Assembly: GCF_002304005.1 (NCBI RefSeq)
Contig: NZ_MRCQ01000001.1
Location: forward strand, 558,001 to 622,000
Direction: 5' to 3'
Origin: Flavobacterium sp. ACN6
Lineage (GTDB): Bacteria; Bacteroidota; Bacteroidia; Flavobacteriales; Flavobacteriaceae
Length of the DNA: 64,000 bases
Under the pieces are notes generated by a model that saw only the letters and a list, made by a program, of their open reading frames with translations, was not told the origin of the DNA and did not search any database. Position numbers and translations under genes: made by a program. Below, piece after piece: positions 63,690-64,000 of this stretch; position 1 is the stretch's first letter; every line of letters starts with the position of its first letter.

Positions 63690-63725
63690 CAAAACCCGAT
63701 AATTATTTCTAATTATCGGGTTTTG
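63690..63725 (-). terminator. Terminator of the right-edge gene
   Basis: CAAAACCCGATAATTA/TAATTATCGGGTTTTG, a perfect 16-bp stem with loop TTTC, followed by T's on the minus strand and lying 22 bases past the stop codon. Confidence 0.92.
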
Positions 63726-63746
63726 AATATTTTAAAAGTTTAAATA

Positions 63747-64000
63747 TTATTTCTTAGTAAATTGCATTACTTGGCCATTTCCTAATATTGTCATATCGAA
63801 ACCAGTTTTAGCTTCGTTAAATTTAAATCTTAATCCAGCTCTAGGCGATTCAAAAGTATCTTTTTCATTTGGAACAGGATCCAAAGAAAAATTAGGATAG
63901 TTTGGAAGTTCAGCAGTTAAAACACTATTTCTATCTACCAAATTGATAGTCAAAGGCGACTTAGCTGTAACATAACTACCTACAAATCCATCAATTATAA
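63747..64000 (-). CDS. C-terminal part of a protein with a DUF3471-like domain (cut by window edge)
   Basis: The frame is open from the right edge to a stop at 63747, about 84 residues; the N-terminus is outside. A TTG inside the frame is not a start. The visible part (FVGSYVTAKSPLTINLVDRN, GLRFKFNEAKTGFDMTILGN) has the strand pattern and final GNGQVMQFTKK typical of the small beta domain at the end of exported serine hydrolases or peptidases (DUF3471-like). The main domain cannot be seen. Confidence 0.6.
   Translation of the reverse strand, partial: IIDGFVGSYVTAKSPLTINLVDRNSVLTAELPNYPNFSLDPVPNEKDTFESPRAGLRFKFNEAKTGFDMTILGNGQVMQFTKK

Noticed and set aside
1..64000. tRNA, rRNA, IS elements or prophage genes
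   Set aside because: No tRNA-like cloverleaf with a TTCGANNC arm in the right setting, no rRNA blocks and no transposase or phage protein was seen, although a covariance-model scan was not possible here.

Overview
The window looks like a chromosomal segment of a Flavobacterium or close relative (Bacteroidota). The DNA is AT-rich. Many start regions carry the TTG...TAnnTTTG promoter typical of this phylum and few show a strong Shine-Dalgarno. Family content also fits: a T9SS sorting tail, DUF6377, an ArgF of the acyl-ornithine type, a proline kinase without a PUA domain, and YtxJ. There is no rRNA, no recognisable tRNA, no CRISPR array, no transposase and no phage gene.

Layout. 1-3000: an AraC-type regulator followed by two cupins and a zinc alcohol dehydrogenase (cut by the left edge). 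3200-9990: a GH2 glycosidase, small uncharacterised genes, an LprI-like protein, a TlpA-like thiol protein, and an ArsR/old-yellow-enzyme pair. 9985-11478: a gene-free stretch filled by a 282-bp tandem array with palindromes. 11.5-17 kb: an acyltransferase, a GH3 glucosidase and a DUF6377 membrane regulator. 17-31 kb: acyl-CoA dehydrogenase, EamA exporter with a divergent MocR regulator, bestrophin, USP-like protein, a two-component system, two outer-membrane barrels, and aspartase. 30.5-45 kb: pentapeptide protein, GMP reductase, MiaE, GlyA, FahA, a toxin-antitoxin pair, agmatine deiminase, a choice-of-anchor lipoprotein, an OmpA protein, N-carbamoylputrescine amidase and DUF808. 45-52 kb: ClpB, YtxJ, two DUF2157-type membrane proteins and a secreted pectate lyase.

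52.2-63.6 kb is one long minus-strand arginine/proline gene set in transcription order: GNAT, argG, argC, argD, proA, proB, argF', argB, argE, argH. With the GNAT as a likely N-acylglutamate synthase it covers the full path from glutamate to arginine through acylated intermediates, apart from carbamoyl phosphate supply. It is preceded by a promoter and a leader of about 320 nt that can fold into a three-way junction. Every intercistronic gap from argC to argH holds a different inverted-repeat element.

The most unusual content is non-coding. Spacers across the window carry a recurring vocabulary of short repeated words arranged as inverted repeats, REP-like GC-rich palindromes sit between convergent genes, and the 282-bp array combines both styles. 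The arginine leader and the spacer hairpins are the best candidates for something undescribed.
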